From positions 84,149-148,148 of the forward strand of contig CAJJBY010000009.1 of NCBI GenBank assembly GCA_905182545.1: DNA of 64,000 nt, given 5' to 3'. The notes under the pieces are model-generated. The model had not been told where the DNA came from. It did no database searches and saw only the letters and a list, made by a program, of their open reading frames with translations. Of the stretch, positions 28,138 to 37,472 are shown one piece after another. This DNA comes from an uncultured Candidatus Puniceispirillum sp. Lineage in GTDB: Bacteria; Pseudomonadota; Alphaproteobacteria; Puniceispirillales; Puniceispirillaceae. Numbering within the stretch: position 1 is the first letter of the stretch; every line of letters begins with the position of its first letter. The position numbers and the translations under genes are program-made.

Positions 28138-30267
28138 ATGAACGAAACCAGTAACGACAACCTCATTATCACCCGATCAAGCGGCCCGGCAAATTTTGAC
28201 CTAAACTCAGAATTTAAACCAGCTGGTGATCAGCCAACCGCCATTGCCGAATTGATCGAAGGCATTCAAACCGGCGAACGCGATCAGGTTCTGCTTGGGG
28301 TGACAGGATCAGGCAAAACCTTTACCGCCGCGCATGTCATCCAGCAGATCAAGCGGCCAACGCTTATTCTGGCACCAAACAAAACATTGGCAGCCCAGCT
28401 ATATGGCGAGATGCGGTCGCTATTCCCCAATAATGCAGTCGAATTTTTCGTTTCCTATTATGATTATTACCAGCCCGAAGCCTATGTGCCTCGATCCGAT
28501 ACCTATATCGAAAAAGAGTCGTCAATCAATGAGCAGATTGACAGGATGCGCCATTCGGCAACCCGCTCCCTTCTTGAGCGTGACGATGTCATCATTGTCG
28601 CGTCGGTATCATGTATCTATGGCATTGGTTCGGTTGAAACCTATTCCAGCATGACGATGAAACTCACCACTGGTGAAACTGTTTCACGGCAAGATTTACT
28701 GCGCCAGCTGACCGAGCTTCAATATCGCCGCAATGATACAAATTTTGTGCGTGGCACATTTCGGGTTCGCGGTGACTCGGTTGAATTATTTCCAGCTCAC
28801 CTTGAAGATAGCGCATGGCGCATTTCGCTTTTTGGCGATGCGATCGAAGCCATTTTTGAATTTGACCCGCTAACCGGGTCAAAAAATGCGACATTGGATA
28901 GCATCACGATCTTTGCCAATTCGCATTATGTGACGCCGCGGCCAACCTTGCAGCAAGCCTGCAAACAGATCAAACAGGAACTCAAAGGCCGTATTGCCGA
29001 ATTCACCGCCAATAATCAGCTTCTCGAAGCCCAGCGCATCGAACAACGCACACAATTTGATGTTGAGATGATCGAGGCGACTGGTGCTTGTGCCGGTATT
29101 GAAAATTATTCGCGCTATCTTTCCGGTCGTGGGCCGGGCGAGCCGCCGCCAACGCTGTTTGAATATCTGCCAGAAAATGCGCTTTTGATCATTGATGAAA
29201 GCCATGTCACGGTTCCCCAGCTTGGCGCGATGTATAAAGGCGATTTTGCGCGCAAATCAACCTTGTCAAATTATGGCTTTAGGCTGCCATCATGCCTTGA
29301 TAACCGGCCTTTGAAATTCGAAGAATGGGAAGGATTCCGGCCACAAACCATTTTTGTTTCAGCCACCCCGGGCAAATGGGAGCTAGAGCGAACCGGCGGT
29401 GTCTTTAGCGAACAGGTGGTAAGGCCAACAGGGTTGATTGATCCGAATTGTGTTGTCCGGCCAACGGTCAATCAGGTTGATGATATCATTGCCGAATGCC
29501 GTGACGTTGCCGCCAAGGGTCAGCGGGCGCTAATTACGACCCTGACCAAAAAAATGGCCGAGGCCTTGTCCGAATATATGTATGAATCAGGATTGCGCGT
29601 TCGCTATCTCCATTCCGATATCGATACGCTGGAACGGATCGAAATCATGCGTGATCTGCGCCTTGGTGTGTTTGACGTGTTGATCGGCATTAACCTGCTT
29701 CGTGAGGGGCTTGATATCCCCGAATGTTCGCTTGTTGGCATTCTGGACGCTGACAAGGAAGGCTTCCTTCGGTCGCGAACATCACTTATCCAAACCATCG
29801 GGCGCGCCGCGCGAAATCTTGATGGCCGTGTTATCCTTTACGGCGACCGCGTGACCGATTCAATGCAATATGCGCTGGATGAAACCAACCGGCGGCGCGA
29901 ACGCCAAACAGCCTATAACATCGCCCATGGCATTACGCCTGAATCGGTTCGCAAAGAAATCGCTGATGTTCTGGATTCGGTTTATGAACGTGGTGATCAT
30001 CTAACGCCGCAAGCTGGTGCCAAATCAGGCGATCTGATCGGCAGTAACTTCAAAACCGTGCTTACTGATCTTGAAACCAATATGAAAGCCGCTGCCGCTA
30101 ATCTGGAATTTGAAGAAGCGGCGAGGTTGCGCGATGAAATTCGCCGCATGGAAGCCGCCCAGCTGGGCCTGTTTGAACCCGGGGTTCCATCCGCCATTGC
30201 CGAAAGGCATGGGTTTCCTGCTGGCACCCCCGGCGCGCCAATTAAAAAGCGTGGACGGCGACGCTAA
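28138..30267 (+). CDS. uvrB: Excinuclease ABC subunit B
   Basis: UvrB is the helicase-like damage-recognition subunit of nucleotide excision repair. The N-terminal Walker A is [17 protein letters not shown]. Other family sequences are [32 protein letters not shown] (beta-hairpin region) and the helicase motifs [27 protein letters not shown] and QTIGRAARN. The C-terminal UVR motif [15 protein letters not shown] binds UvrC. I use ATG 28138 (709 residues), which has TTAGGGGC upstream. The track start at GTG 28111 adds nine residues. uvrC lies 580 bases further on the same strand. The two are separated by the AT-rich spacer described below. Confidence 0.97.
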   Translation: MNETSNDNLIITRSSGPANFDLNSEFKPAGDQPTAIAELIEGIQTGERDQVLLGVTGSGKTFTAAHVIQQIKRPTLILAPNKTLAAQLYGEMRSLFPNNAVEFFVSYYDYYQPEAYVPRSDTYIEKESSINEQIDRMRHSATRSLLERDDVIIVASVSCIYGIGSVETYSSMTMKLTTGETVSRQDLLRQLTELQYRRNDTNFVRGTFRVRGDSVELFPAHLEDSAWRISLFGDAIEAIFEFDPLTGSKNATLDSITIFANSHYVTPRPTLQQACKQIKQELKGRIAEFTANNQLLEAQRIEQRTQFDVEMIEATGACAGIENYSRYLSGRGPGEPPPTLFEYLPENALLIIDESHVTVPQLGAMYKGDFARKSTLSNYGFRLPSCLDNRPLKFEEWEGFRPQTIFVSATPGKWELERTGGVFSEQVVRPTGLIDPNCVVRPTVNQVDDIIAECRDVAAKGQRALITTLTKKMAEALSEYMYESGLRVRYLHSDIDTLERIEIMRDLRLGVFDVLIGINLLREGLDIPECSLVGILDADKEGFLRSRTSLIQTIGRAARNLDGRVILYGDRVTDSMQYALDETNRRRERQTAYNIAHGITPESVRKEIADVLDSVYERGDHLTPQAGAKSGDLIGSNFKTVLTDLETNMKAAAANLEFEEAARLRDEIRRMEAAQLGLFEPGVPSAIAERHGFPAGTPGAPIKKRGRRR

Positions 30268-30848
30268 GGCTGATAAAGATCAAAGAACCAAGGCGTCACA
30301 CCGCTTTGCGCCAATCGCAAGAATCACCGTAAAACAGCCGCTAATCACCAGTGGTTTTGCACAAGTTCTGCAAAAATGCCTTGATTCGGTTAGGTGACTT
30401 TAAAATTTACGCCGATTGAACGTCTTTTTGCCCTTGAAATATATTAACTATCTGTAATAATTATGTTTTAATTTTATGCCTATTTTTTAGGCAAAGGGTA
30501 ATTTTTCGTAGAAAAACAGTACGCCATAAAAAAAATTAGAGGTTTTTCCACAGGTTTATCCACAGCAATCGGGGAAAACAATTTTTACCATTTCCGAAGA
30601 TGAAATCTAGCTGATTCGCAAATTCCACATTCGCGCAGCTAGACGGTAACCATATCCTTGTATTCGGGCGTAAATCATCGATTGATCATAGATCATTCTC
30701 GGTCGAGGATCATCGGCATGACTTGAAAATCGCCTCATTCCCGACTGCGGCAATGACTTTTCTTGGGAAATTTTTTATACTGAACCTTTCATACGCCCCG
30801 AACGCCGATCGCAATTCTTCACCCCGAAACGCCGCCAAACCCCAATAG
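30268..30848 (+). other. 581-bp intergenic spacer, AT-rich in the middle, between uvrB and uvrC
   Basis: No ORF of note lies here. About 30405-30545 is markedly AT-rich, with TTAAAATTTACG, AAATATATTAACTA and TATTTTTTAGGC, the last part of a small GCCTA/TAGGC stem at 30478-30492. Two DnaA-box-like sites follow at 30544-30564. GATCAT occurs three times at 30684-30713. GANTC sites, the CcrM target in alphaproteobacteria, occur near 30382 and 30613. This looks more like a control or replication region than a dead spacer. Confidence 0.55.
30544..30564 (+). promoter_or_regulatory. Two DnaA-box-like sites 12 bases apart
   Basis: TTATCCACA at 30556-30564 is the exact consensus DnaA box. TTTTCCACA at 30544-30552 differs by one base. 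They lie in the same orientation at the right edge of an AT-rich tract. This is suggestive of an origin or a DnaA-regulated promoter, but two boxes alone are weak evidence. Confidence 0.55.
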
Positions 30849-32744
30849 GTGAGACATAAAGTGGAAGACACACCAAACATGCCACCAAATTTGAAACGCG
30901 GCATTGCCTATTTGAAAACCGAGCTTAAGACCTTGCCAAGTCAGCCTGGGGTTTACCGCATGCAGAATGCGGCTGGTGAGGTGCTTTATGTTGGCAAGGC
31001 GCGCAATCTTGTTCGCCGTGTCACAAACTATACCCAACCAAATCGCCTATCCAACCGGATCATGCGCATGGTTGGCGAAACCCAAAAATTAGAAGTGATT
31101 GTCACAAAATCTGAAATCGAAGCGCTGCTTCTTGAGTCAAATCTGATCAAGAAAATGCAGCCACGATATAATATCCTGCTTCGTGACGACAAAAGCCTGC
31201 CGCAAATTCTGCTAACCGACGATCATGAATTTGGCCAATTGACCAAACATCGTGGCCGGAAAAACCGCAAAGGCGATTATTTTGGGCCATTTGCCTCGGC
31301 CGGATCGGTCAATCGCACCGTGGCCGACCTTGCCCGCGCTTTTATGCTTCGCACCTGTTCTGACAACGTGTTCGCAAGTCGCACACGCCCCTGTTTGCAA
31401 TATCAAATCAAACGCTGCTCAGGGCCTTGTGTTGGGCTTGTCACCCGCGAAGATTACGCCAAGCAAATGGCGCAAGCCCGCCGTTTCCTTAATGGCGAAT
31501 CTGCTGATGTGCAACGCGAATATGCCGCCCGCATGCATGCGGCGGCTGAAACGCTGGAATTTGAAACAGCCGCCATCTGGCGCAACCGCATTCGCGCCTT
31601 GACCGGCATTCAGGCCAATCAAGACATCAATCTGCCAAGTGTTAGTGATGCTGATATCATCGCTGTGGCGCGAAGTGGCGAGCGAAGCTGCATTCAGATT
31701 TTCTTTATTCGTGGCGGATCAAATTATGGCAACCGATCCTATTTTCTGACACATCTTGCTGATACCCCAGCCAATGAGGTGATTAGTGCCTTTATCGGCC
31801 AATTTTATGAAGATAAAGAACCGCCTGCCGAAATCATGCTTAGCGAAATGCCCGAAGATCACCGCCTTCTAAGCGAGGCATTGACCCGTAATGCAGGCCA
31901 TAAGGTCACGCTTAGCTGTCCCGTGCGCGGCAATCGGCGCAAAGTCACAACAATGGCGCTTAAAAATGCCGAAGAAGCGCTTGCCCGCCATCTTGCCAAT
32001 GCATCATCACAACGCCGTCTTTTGCGCGAACTGGCAGTGGCGCTTGATCTGGGTGAACCACCAACGCGCATTGAAATTTATGATAATTCGCATATTCAAG
32101 GCAAACATGCGGTTGGCGGCATGGTTGTTGCGGGGCCGGAAGGTTTCGAAAAAGGTGCCTATCGCCGCTTTAACATCAAGGATGAAGGCAAATTTGCAAC
32201 CGCCATTGGTGATGATTTTGCCATGATGCGGCAGGTCATTCATCGGCGATTTTCACGCGCCTTAAAAGAAGATGCCGACCGCCAGTCGGGAAATTGGCCT
32301 GATTTGCTGTTGATTGATGGCGGGGTTGGCCAGCTATCGGCCGTGCATGAGGCGCTTGATGATCTTGGGCTTGTTGATCTAAACGTCGTTGCCATCTCAA
32401 AAGGGCCTGACCGGCATGCTGGACGCGAACAATTTCATATCCGTGGCCGTGCCAGCTTTACCCTCGCACCCAACAGCGCAGCGATGCATTTTTTGCAACG
32501 GCTTCGCGACGAATCACATCGCTATGCCATCGGCACGCATCGCGCCAAACGAACCAAGACCGAGTTCACCAATCCATTGGACGCTGTTCCAGGCATTGGG
32601 CCAAAGCGCAAAAAGGCGCTTTTGGCGCATTTTGGCTCGGCGCGGGCGGTTTCTGCCGCTGGGCTTAGCGATTTAGAAGCGGTTGAGGGAATTTCGAAAA
32701 AATATGCTCAACAAATCTATGATTGGTTCTATAGTGGCTCTTAG
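30849..32744 (+). CDS. uvrC: Excinuclease ABC subunit C
   Basis: UvrC makes the dual incisions in nucleotide excision repair. The N-terminal GIY-YIG nuclease reads SQPGVYRMQNAAGEVLYVGKARNL. The UVR helix is near MHAAAETLEFETAAIWRNRI. The C-terminal RNase H-like nuclease follows, with EIYDNSHIQGKHAVGGMVV. The C-terminus ends with a helix-hairpin-helix tail, AVPGIGPKRKKALLAHFG. The 631 residues are normal length. Leu-3/Met alternatives near the start exist, but the track start at 30849 gives a sensible N-terminus. pgsA follows after 81 bases. Confidence 0.97.
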   Translation: MRHKVEDTPNMPPNLKRGIAYLKTELKTLPSQPGVYRMQNAAGEVLYVGKARNLVRRVTNYTQPNRLSNRIMRMVGETQKLEVIVTKSEIEALLLESNLIKKMQPRYNILLRDDKSLPQILLTDDHEFGQLTKHRGRKNRKGDYFGPFASAGSVNRTVADLARAFMLRTCSDNVFASRTRPCLQYQIKRCSGPCVGLVTREDYAKQMAQARRFLNGESADVQREYAARMHAAAETLEFETAAIWRNRIRALTGIQANQDINLPSVSDADIIAVARSGERSCIQIFFIRGGSNYGNRSYFLTHLADTPANEVISAFIGQFYEDKEPPAEIMLSEMPEDHRLLSEALTRNAGHKVTLSCPVRGNRRKVTTMALKNAEEALARHLANASSQRRLLRELAVALDLGEPPTRIEIYDNSHIQGKHAVGGMVVAGPEGFEKGAYRRFNIKDEGKFATAIGDDFAMMRQVIHRRFSRALKEDADRQSGNWPDLLLIDGGVGQLSAVHEALDDLGLVDLNVVAISKGPDRHAGREQFHIRGRASFTLAPNSAAMHFLQRLRDESHRYAIGTHRAKRTKTEFTNPLDAVPGIGPKRKKALLAHFGSARAVSAAGLSDLEAVEGISKKYAQQIYDWFYSGS

Positions 32745-32825
32745 ATAGTCCAGTTGGTTCACCTGAACCGTCTTAAAGGGCTAGATTATAAACAAGGCTT
32801 TTCGCAAAGGATCGCAGGCGCATTC

Positions 32826-33395
32826 ATGTTTACACTTGCTTCGCTTCCAAATTGGATGACCGTTATGCGCATTGCCATCACGCCGCTGATTGCGGTCTTG
32901 ATCTGGAGTGATGTAGCGCCCTTCTATTACCAATTGGCGCTGTATCTCTATACAATCGCCAGCGTCACTGATTATGTCGACGGCTATATTGCGCGGCGGC
33001 TTAAAGTTGAATCGCCGTTTGGCGAGATGCTGGATCCAATCGCCGATAAATTGCTAATCGCGGCGGTATTGCTGGCGCTTGCCAGTGTGCAAACAAGTGG
33101 ATGGCTGTTTTTAGTGCCAGCTTTGATAATTCTCATTCGTGAATTTATGATTTCGGGATTGCGCGAATATCTGGCCAAACAAAATGTATCAGCGCCAGTC
33201 ACCAAGCTTGCCAAATGGAAAACAACCGCGCAGATTCTGGCGCTAGGCTTTTTGATGGGCGCACCGGGCTTTCCGGGCTTTCCTTATGCGCATGAGATTG
33301 GGCTGATCCTTTTATGGATTGCCGCGATTCTGACCGTACAAACTGGGTCAGGCTATGTCAGGGGTGCCTTGGGGCATGTAAATAGCCTTCGCTAG
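32826..33395 (+). CDS. pgsA: CDP-diacylglycerol-glycerol-3-phosphate 3-phosphatidyltransferase
   Basis: PgsA makes phosphatidylglycerolphosphate, the committed step to phosphatidylglycerol. The CDP-alcohol phosphotransferase signature D-x2-DG-x2-AR-x8-G-x3-D-x3-D is present as DYVDGYIARRLKVESPFGEMLDPIADK. Several hydrophobic spans, such as ITPLIAVLIW, LALYLYTIA and ALILIREFMISG, fit a polytopic membrane enzyme. I prefer ATG 32826 (MFTLASLPNWMTVMRI, 189 residues) over the track start at 32754, whose first 24 residues are not membrane-like. uvrC-pgsA-moaD is a common alphaproteobacterial order as I remember it. Confidence 0.93.
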   Translation: MFTLASLPNWMTVMRIAITPLIAVLIWSDVAPFYYQLALYLYTIASVTDYVDGYIARRLKVESPFGEMLDPIADKLLIAAVLLALASVQTSGWLFLVPALIILIREFMISGLREYLAKQNVSAPVTKLAKWKTTAQILALGFLMGAPGFPGFPYAHEIGLILLWIAAILTVQTGSGYVRGALGHVNSLR

Positions 33396-33432
33396 GCTGC
33401 ATCATTGCCGCAAAATCACGATTAGGCCTTGA

Positions 33433-33462
33433 TTGACAGCATCGGCTGTTGAATCATAGCTA
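33433..33462 (+). promoter_or_regulatory. Candidate promoter upstream of moaD
   Basis: A perfect -35 hexamer TTGACA (33433-33438) is followed after 18 bases by TAGCTA (33457-33462). The -10 element is weak and the spacing is acceptable. It lies 62 bases before moaD. Confidence 0.3.
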
Positions 33463-33523
33463 GGCACAATTGGCAGCTGCGTCATCAGCGGCTGCCCAAC
33501 AATGATAAATGAGACCATAGATA

Positions 33524-33775
33524 ATGAAAATTATGTATTTTGCATGGCTAAAGGAACATACCGGCTGTTCATTTGAAGATATGCCCATCCCGGATGGCGT
33601 TGATACAGTTGGCGCCTTGATCCCGCATATCACATGCAAATCAGCTGGTCACAAAACCGCTTTACAAAACCTTGATGCAGTTCGGGTTGCGGTAAACCGT
33701 GTTTATGGTGATCTTGCTACACCGATTAGCGATCGTGACGAAATTGCCTTTTTCCCACCAGTTACAGGCGGCTAA
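33524..33775 (+). CDS. moaD: Molybdopterin synthase sulfur-carrier subunit
   Basis: This small 83-residue ubiquitin-like protein carries the C-terminal thiocarboxylate used by MoaE to build molybdopterin. The defining end PPVTGG is present. The MoaD/ThiS-like beginning MKIMYFAWLKEHTGCSFEDM and DEIAFFPPVTGG fit the fold. moaE usually follows, yet here ilvE on the opposite strand comes next, so moaE must lie elsewhere if the pathway is complete. msrP, a molybdopterin enzyme, is about 7 kb upstream. The gene is expressed either from uvrC-pgsA or from the promoter candidate just upstream. Confidence 0.9.
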   Translation: MKIMYFAWLKEHTGCSFEDMPIPDGVDTVGALIPHITCKSAGHKTALQNLDAVRVAVNRVYGDLATPISDRDEIAFFPPVTGG

Positions 33776-33808
33776 CAAAAAGCCACCAACCGCATACGGT
33801 TCGTGGCT
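33776..33808 (-). terminator. Intrinsic terminator downstream of ilvE
   Basis: On the minus strand AGCCAC-G-AACCG-TATG-CGGTT-G-GTGGCT forms a long stem (6 bp, one mismatch, 5 bp) and is followed by TTTTTG. This is a convincing rho-independent terminator for the leftward ilvE. It also lies directly after the moaD stop. Confidence 0.8.
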
Positions 33809-33844
33809 ATTGCAATCTTCAGATCATTTCGGATGCTTGTTCTA

Positions 33845-34720
33845 TCAGGCGTGAACCAATGCGCTATAGCCTTCAACCATCTTGCGGCAAACATCACCTG
33901 GGGTGAATTGATAGTCACCGACCCTAGAAACTGGCGTGACCTCGGCTGCCGTGCCAGTTAAGAAACATTCCTGCATCGAGCCTAATTCTTCTGGCTTGAT
34001 ATGCCGTTCGACCACTTCAATTTGCATTGATTTTGCCATGGCAATCACGCTTTGGCGAGTGATGCCATTCAAGAAACAATCGGCAATCGGCGTATGAAGC
34101 GTGCCTGCATCATCAACAAAAAACACATTGGCACCGGTGGCTTCGGCAATATAGCCACGATAATCCATCATCAACGCATCTTGAAAGCCCTTGCGCTCGG
34201 CCTCATGTTTCGACAGCGTACAAATCATATAAAGACCGGCTGCCTTGGCATGAACAGGTGCTGATTCGGGCGATGGCCGTTTCCAGCTAGCAATATCAAG
34301 CGTAATGCCCTTCATCTTGGTTTCAGGGTCAAAATAGCTTGGCCATTCCCATGCAGCAATCGCCAGATGCGCGGTTGTTTGCTGCGCCGAAATCGCCATC
34401 ATTTCGGAACCGCGCCAACAATAGGCCCGCACATAACCATCAACAATATTATTGGCTTCGATAACCGCCTGTTTGGCAGCATCCAACGCATCATCTGAAA
34501 TTGGCAGATCAAAATCCAGCAATTTGCTTGATTGCCGAAGCCGAACAGTATGTTCACGCTCTTTAAAGATTTTACCGGCATAGACGCGCTCGCCTTCAAA
34601 CACCAGACTGGCGTAATGCAGCCCGTGGCTTAGCGTATGCGCTTTTGCATCGCGCCATGGCACAATCTCGCCATCCATCCAAATGCTACCATCGCGATCA
34701 TCAAACGGAATCAATGCCAT
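33845..34720 (-). CDS. ilvE: Branched-chain amino acid aminotransferase
   Basis: The class IV PLP aminotransferase transfers the amino group in the last step of Leu, Ile and Val synthesis. The 291-residue length is right. The sequence HTLSHGLHYASLVFEGERVY, then KEREHTVRLRQSSKLLDFDLP and the PLP-cofactor region GYIAEATGANVFFVDDAG and ECFLTGTAAEVTPVSRV, are characteristic. The PLP Lys is probably in LYMICTLSKHEAERKGFQDA. The gene is divergent from the MarR-type regulator and ends at a clear terminator. It is a single complete gene. Confidence 0.95.
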   Translation of the reverse strand: MALIPFDDRDGSIWMDGEIVPWRDAKAHTLSHGLHYASLVFEGERVYAGKIFKEREHTVRLRQSSKLLDFDLPISDDALDAAKQAVIEANNIVDGYVRAYCWRGSEMMAISAQQTTAHLAIAAWEWPSYFDPETKMKGITLDIASWKRPSPESAPVHAKAAGLYMICTLSKHEAERKGFQDALMMDYRGYIAEATGANVFFVDDAGTLHTPIADCFLNGITRQSVIAMAKSMQIEVVERHIKPEELGSMQECFLTGTAAEVTPVSRVGDYQFTPGDVCRKMVEGYSALVHA

Positions 34721-34838
34721 ATCATGCTCTCCCTAAAAACAGCCAAAGCTTTTATCTCACGAATTTAAATGGTTCCATTTCGGCCATTTCATGCTAAAGA
34801 CTAGAGATTTTTACCACTCACATTCTATATTGGTCAAC

Positions 34839-35372
34839 ATGGCTGACGTAAAACCAATTGGCAAGGCTCTTTTTCTCCGCGAAGAAGAATTGCGCCGCGG
34901 CATTGAATTAATGTTTTTCGCTTACCGCGATTTCACCGGTGAAGCCGACTCAATTCTTGCTGAGCAGAATATGGGGCGTGCGCATCATCGGGCAATCTAT
35001 TTTATTGGCCGCAACCCCGGAATCACGGTCAGTGATCTTTTGACCATTCTTTGCATCACCAAACAAAGCCTGTCGCGTGTTCTGTCTGGATTAATGCAAG
35101 ATGGCTATGTCATTCAAAAACCAGGGGCAACTGACCGCCGCCAGCGTTTGCTATATCTTACCGAAACCGGCATCGCGCTTGAATCACGCCTAACCTCATT
35201 ACAGGGGCGCCGTTTTGCCGCTGCCTATCGTGAAGCCGGTGTTGATGCGGTTGATGGGTTCCAACGGGTATTGCAGGGATTGCTCGACAGCGATACGATT
35301 GACCAGATCGCGCAACAAGATCAGAACAAGCGATATCTGATTGCGATGATTGCGCCAGTCGAATCGAAATGA
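34839..35372 (+). CDS. petP: MarR-family regulator, PetP-like
   Basis: This MarR-type winged helix protein of about 177 residues starts at ATG 34839 (MADVKPIGKALFL). The track start at 34791 is less likely. The winged helix is ISVSDLLTILCITKQSLSRVLSGLMQDGYVIQKPGATDRRQRLLYLTETG. In Rhodobacter a MarR-like PetP is encoded beside the response regulator PetR and near petABC. Here the same pair is followed by a sensor kinase, and petABC lies about 12 kb downstream, so the name is by context. What it senses is unknown. Only 72 bases separate it from the next gene. Confidence 0.75.
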   Translation: MADVKPIGKALFLREEELRRGIELMFFAYRDFTGEADSILAEQNMGRAHHRAIYFIGRNPGITVSDLLTILCITKQSLSRVLSGLMQDGYVIQKPGATDRRQRLLYLTETGIALESRLTSLQGRRFAAAYREAGVDAVDGFQRVLQGLLDSDTIDQIAQQDQNKRYLIAMIAPVESK

Positions 35373-35444
35373 CCAAAATTACGCTAAATTGAATTGACGG
35401 GCCTTAAATTCACTTAACCCAGCATTCAATCATAGAGGGGCTTT

Positions 35445-36140
35445 ATGTCAGAGCATCACATCCTTGTCATCGATGATGATGAACGGCTTCGCGTTCTGCT
35501 TCGCCGGTTTCTCGAAGAAAGCGGCTTTCGCGTCACTGATGCTGGCAATGCCAGCGAAGCACGCAAAATTCTGCAAGGCATTGCCTTTGACCTTTTGGTT
35601 GTCGATATCATGATGCCTGGTGAAACGGGGCTTGAATTTCTAGCTGATATTCGCAAAGACAATGCAGTTCCTGCGCTGTTTCTGACAGCAATGTCCGATA
35701 CGGAAAATCGCATTGAAGGGCTAGAGGCTGGTGCTGATGATTATATGTCAAAGCCATTTGAGCCGCGCGAACTTGTGCTGCGGATCAAACGTATTCTCCA
35801 GCGCAATCGCAGCAATGACCATTTTGACATGCAAATCAATTTTGGCCCCTTTCTGTTTGATCCCGATACCGGCATGTTATCAAAATCAGGCGACCGGCTG
35901 CATATCACAACAGCTGAGCAGCAGCTTTTGACCAGTTTTGGCAAACGCCCAAATCAAATCCTATCGCGTGATGATCTTGGCGCGGCGCTTGATGGACGTA
36001 TGGAAGGCCGGTCAATTGATGTGGCTGTTGCCCGACTTCGCCGCAAGCTAGAGCCTGACCCGCGCCATCCTGTTTACCTGCAAACTGTGCGGAACCGTGG
36101 CTGGATGCTGCGCACCGACACTGCTGCACCAAAACGTTAG
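35445..36140 (+). CDS. petR: OmpR-family response regulator, PetR-like
   Basis: This 231-residue regulator has an N-terminal receiver with acidic pocket DDDE (10-13), phospho-acceptor Asp 54 (VVDIMMPGETG), a Thr in LFLTAMSD and Lys 103 in YMSKPFEP. The C-terminal OmpR-type winged helix shows RSIDVAVARLRRKLEPDPRHPVYLQTVRNRGWML. Its kinase partner follows after 12 bases. In related species PetR is needed for expression of the cytochrome bc1 complex, and the MarR gene upstream agrees with a petP-petR-type arrangement. The target is not shown here. Confidence 0.93.
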   Translation: MSEHHILVIDDDERLRVLLRRFLEESGFRVTDAGNASEARKILQGIAFDLLVVDIMMPGETGLEFLADIRKDNAVPALFLTAMSDTENRIEGLEAGADDYMSKPFEPRELVLRIKRILQRNRSNDHFDMQINFGPFLFDPDTGMLSKSGDRLHITTAEQQLLTSFGKRPNQILSRDDLGAALDGRMEGRSIDVAVARLRRKLEPDPRHPVYLQTVRNRGWMLRTDTAAPKR

Positions 36141-36152
36141 GCAGGGCTGATC

Positions 36153-37472
36153 ATGCAATTGCGCGAATTTCTTCCCAAAACCCTGTTTGGCCGAATGCTG
36201 TCGATCATCTTGATGCCGATGATTTTTGTGCAGGTCATTACCGTTTTCATTTTCTATGAACGTCACTGGGATACTGTCACCCGCCATATGGCGCAAAATC
36301 TAGCTGGCGAAATGGCCTTGCTGGTCAGTGATATCGGCACAAATCCGGATCCGGCCAGCATCGCGGCTATTACCGAAAAAGGCTGGCAATATTTCAGCTT
36401 TCCGATCGATTTTCAAGCGGGCGCGGTTTTGCCTGCCACCTCAATTGACCCGCCAGAAACCTATGCCGAAACCATGCTTCGGCGTGAATTGAAACGACAG
36501 ATCAAACTGCCTTGGATTCTTGATATCAGCACTGATCCAAATCTGATTTTCATTGATCTGCAAATGGAAAATGGCGTTTTGCGGATTTACGCAAGTCGCA
36601 AACGAATCTTTAGCTCAACAAGCTGGACCTTTATTGGCTGGACAGTTGGCAGCTCGATCATTCTGTTTGGCATCGCCTTGATGTTCCTTCGCGGACAGGT
36701 GCGCCCGATCCACCGTTTGGCTGCAGCGGCGCGCCAGCTTGGGCTTGGACGCGCTGCCCCCGATTACCGGCTTGAAGGCGCGCGCGAGGTTCGGCTTGCT
36801 GGCCGTGCGTTTCAGGCGATGCGCTATCGCATCATGCGGCAATTGAATGAACGCACCGAAATGCTTGCCGGTGTTAGCCATGATTTGCGCACCCCACTGA
36901 CCCGCATGCGTCTTCAACTGGCCTTGATGACCGATAATGAAGACACCAAAGCCATCAGCAGCGATATCAGCGAGATGGAAGAAATGATTGACGGCTATCT
37001 TGCTTTTGCCGCTGGCGAGGGTGATGAGACCCCGCAAGAGCTGGCGGTTGATGACCTTTTGAACCGGCTGGTTATACAAGCGCACAAAAGCCACAAATTT
37101 GATATCACCCTATCGCCGGTCAAAGATGAGATTCCGGCGTTCCCGATGCGGCGCAATGCCATCCAGCGCGCCTTTTCCAACATCATTTCCAATGCCATTC
37201 GCTATTCAACCAAAACAATTGTGGCAGTCCGCATGCGCAATGATGAGGTGATCATCACCTTTGATGATAATGGCGCTGGCATTCCGCAAGAACGCCGCGC
37301 CGACGCAATCCGCCCCTTTATCCGGCTTGAAAAGTCACGCAACCGACGCACCGGCGGTGCCGGTCTTGGCCTGTCGATTACCAGTGATGTGATCCTAAGC
37401 CATGGCGGCGAGCTAACGCTTGGTGACTCGCCGCTTGGCGGGCTTCGTGTTGCGGTCAAATTACCCGTCTAG
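36153..37472 (+). CDS. EnvZ-like sensor histidine kinase
   Basis: This 439-residue inner-membrane kinase has two spans, one at about residues 15-35 (LSIILMPMIFVQVITVFIF) and a second near 155-175 (WTFIGWTVGSSIILFGIALMFL). A periplasmic domain lies between them, followed by a HAMP-like segment (RPIHRLAAAARQLGLG). The phosphoacceptor is His about 243 in GVSHDLRTPLTRMR. The N box is around AFSNIISNAIRYS. The G boxes are FDDNGAGIPQERR and RTGGAGLGLSI. It follows the response regulator by 12 bases and is its probable partner. The gene converges with csaA, sharing a CTAG stop overlap. Confidence 0.94.
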   Translation: MQLREFLPKTLFGRMLSIILMPMIFVQVITVFIFYERHWDTVTRHMAQNLAGEMALLVSDIGTNPDPASIAAITEKGWQYFSFPIDFQAGAVLPATSIDPPETYAETMLRRELKRQIKLPWILDISTDPNLIFIDLQMENGVLRIYASRKRIFSSTSWTFIGWTVGSSIILFGIALMFLRGQVRPIHRLAAAARQLGLGRAAPDYRLEGAREVRLAGRAFQAMRYRIMRQLNERTEMLAGVSHDLRTPLTRMRLQLALMTDNEDTKAISSDISEMEEMIDGYLAFAAGEGDETPQELAVDDLLNRLVIQAHKSHKFDITLSPVKDEIPAFPMRRNAIQRAFSNIISNAIRYSTKTIVAVRMRNDEVIITFDDNGAGIPQERRADAIRPFIRLEKSRNRRTGGAGLGLSITSDVILSHGGELTLGDSPLGGLRVAVKLPV

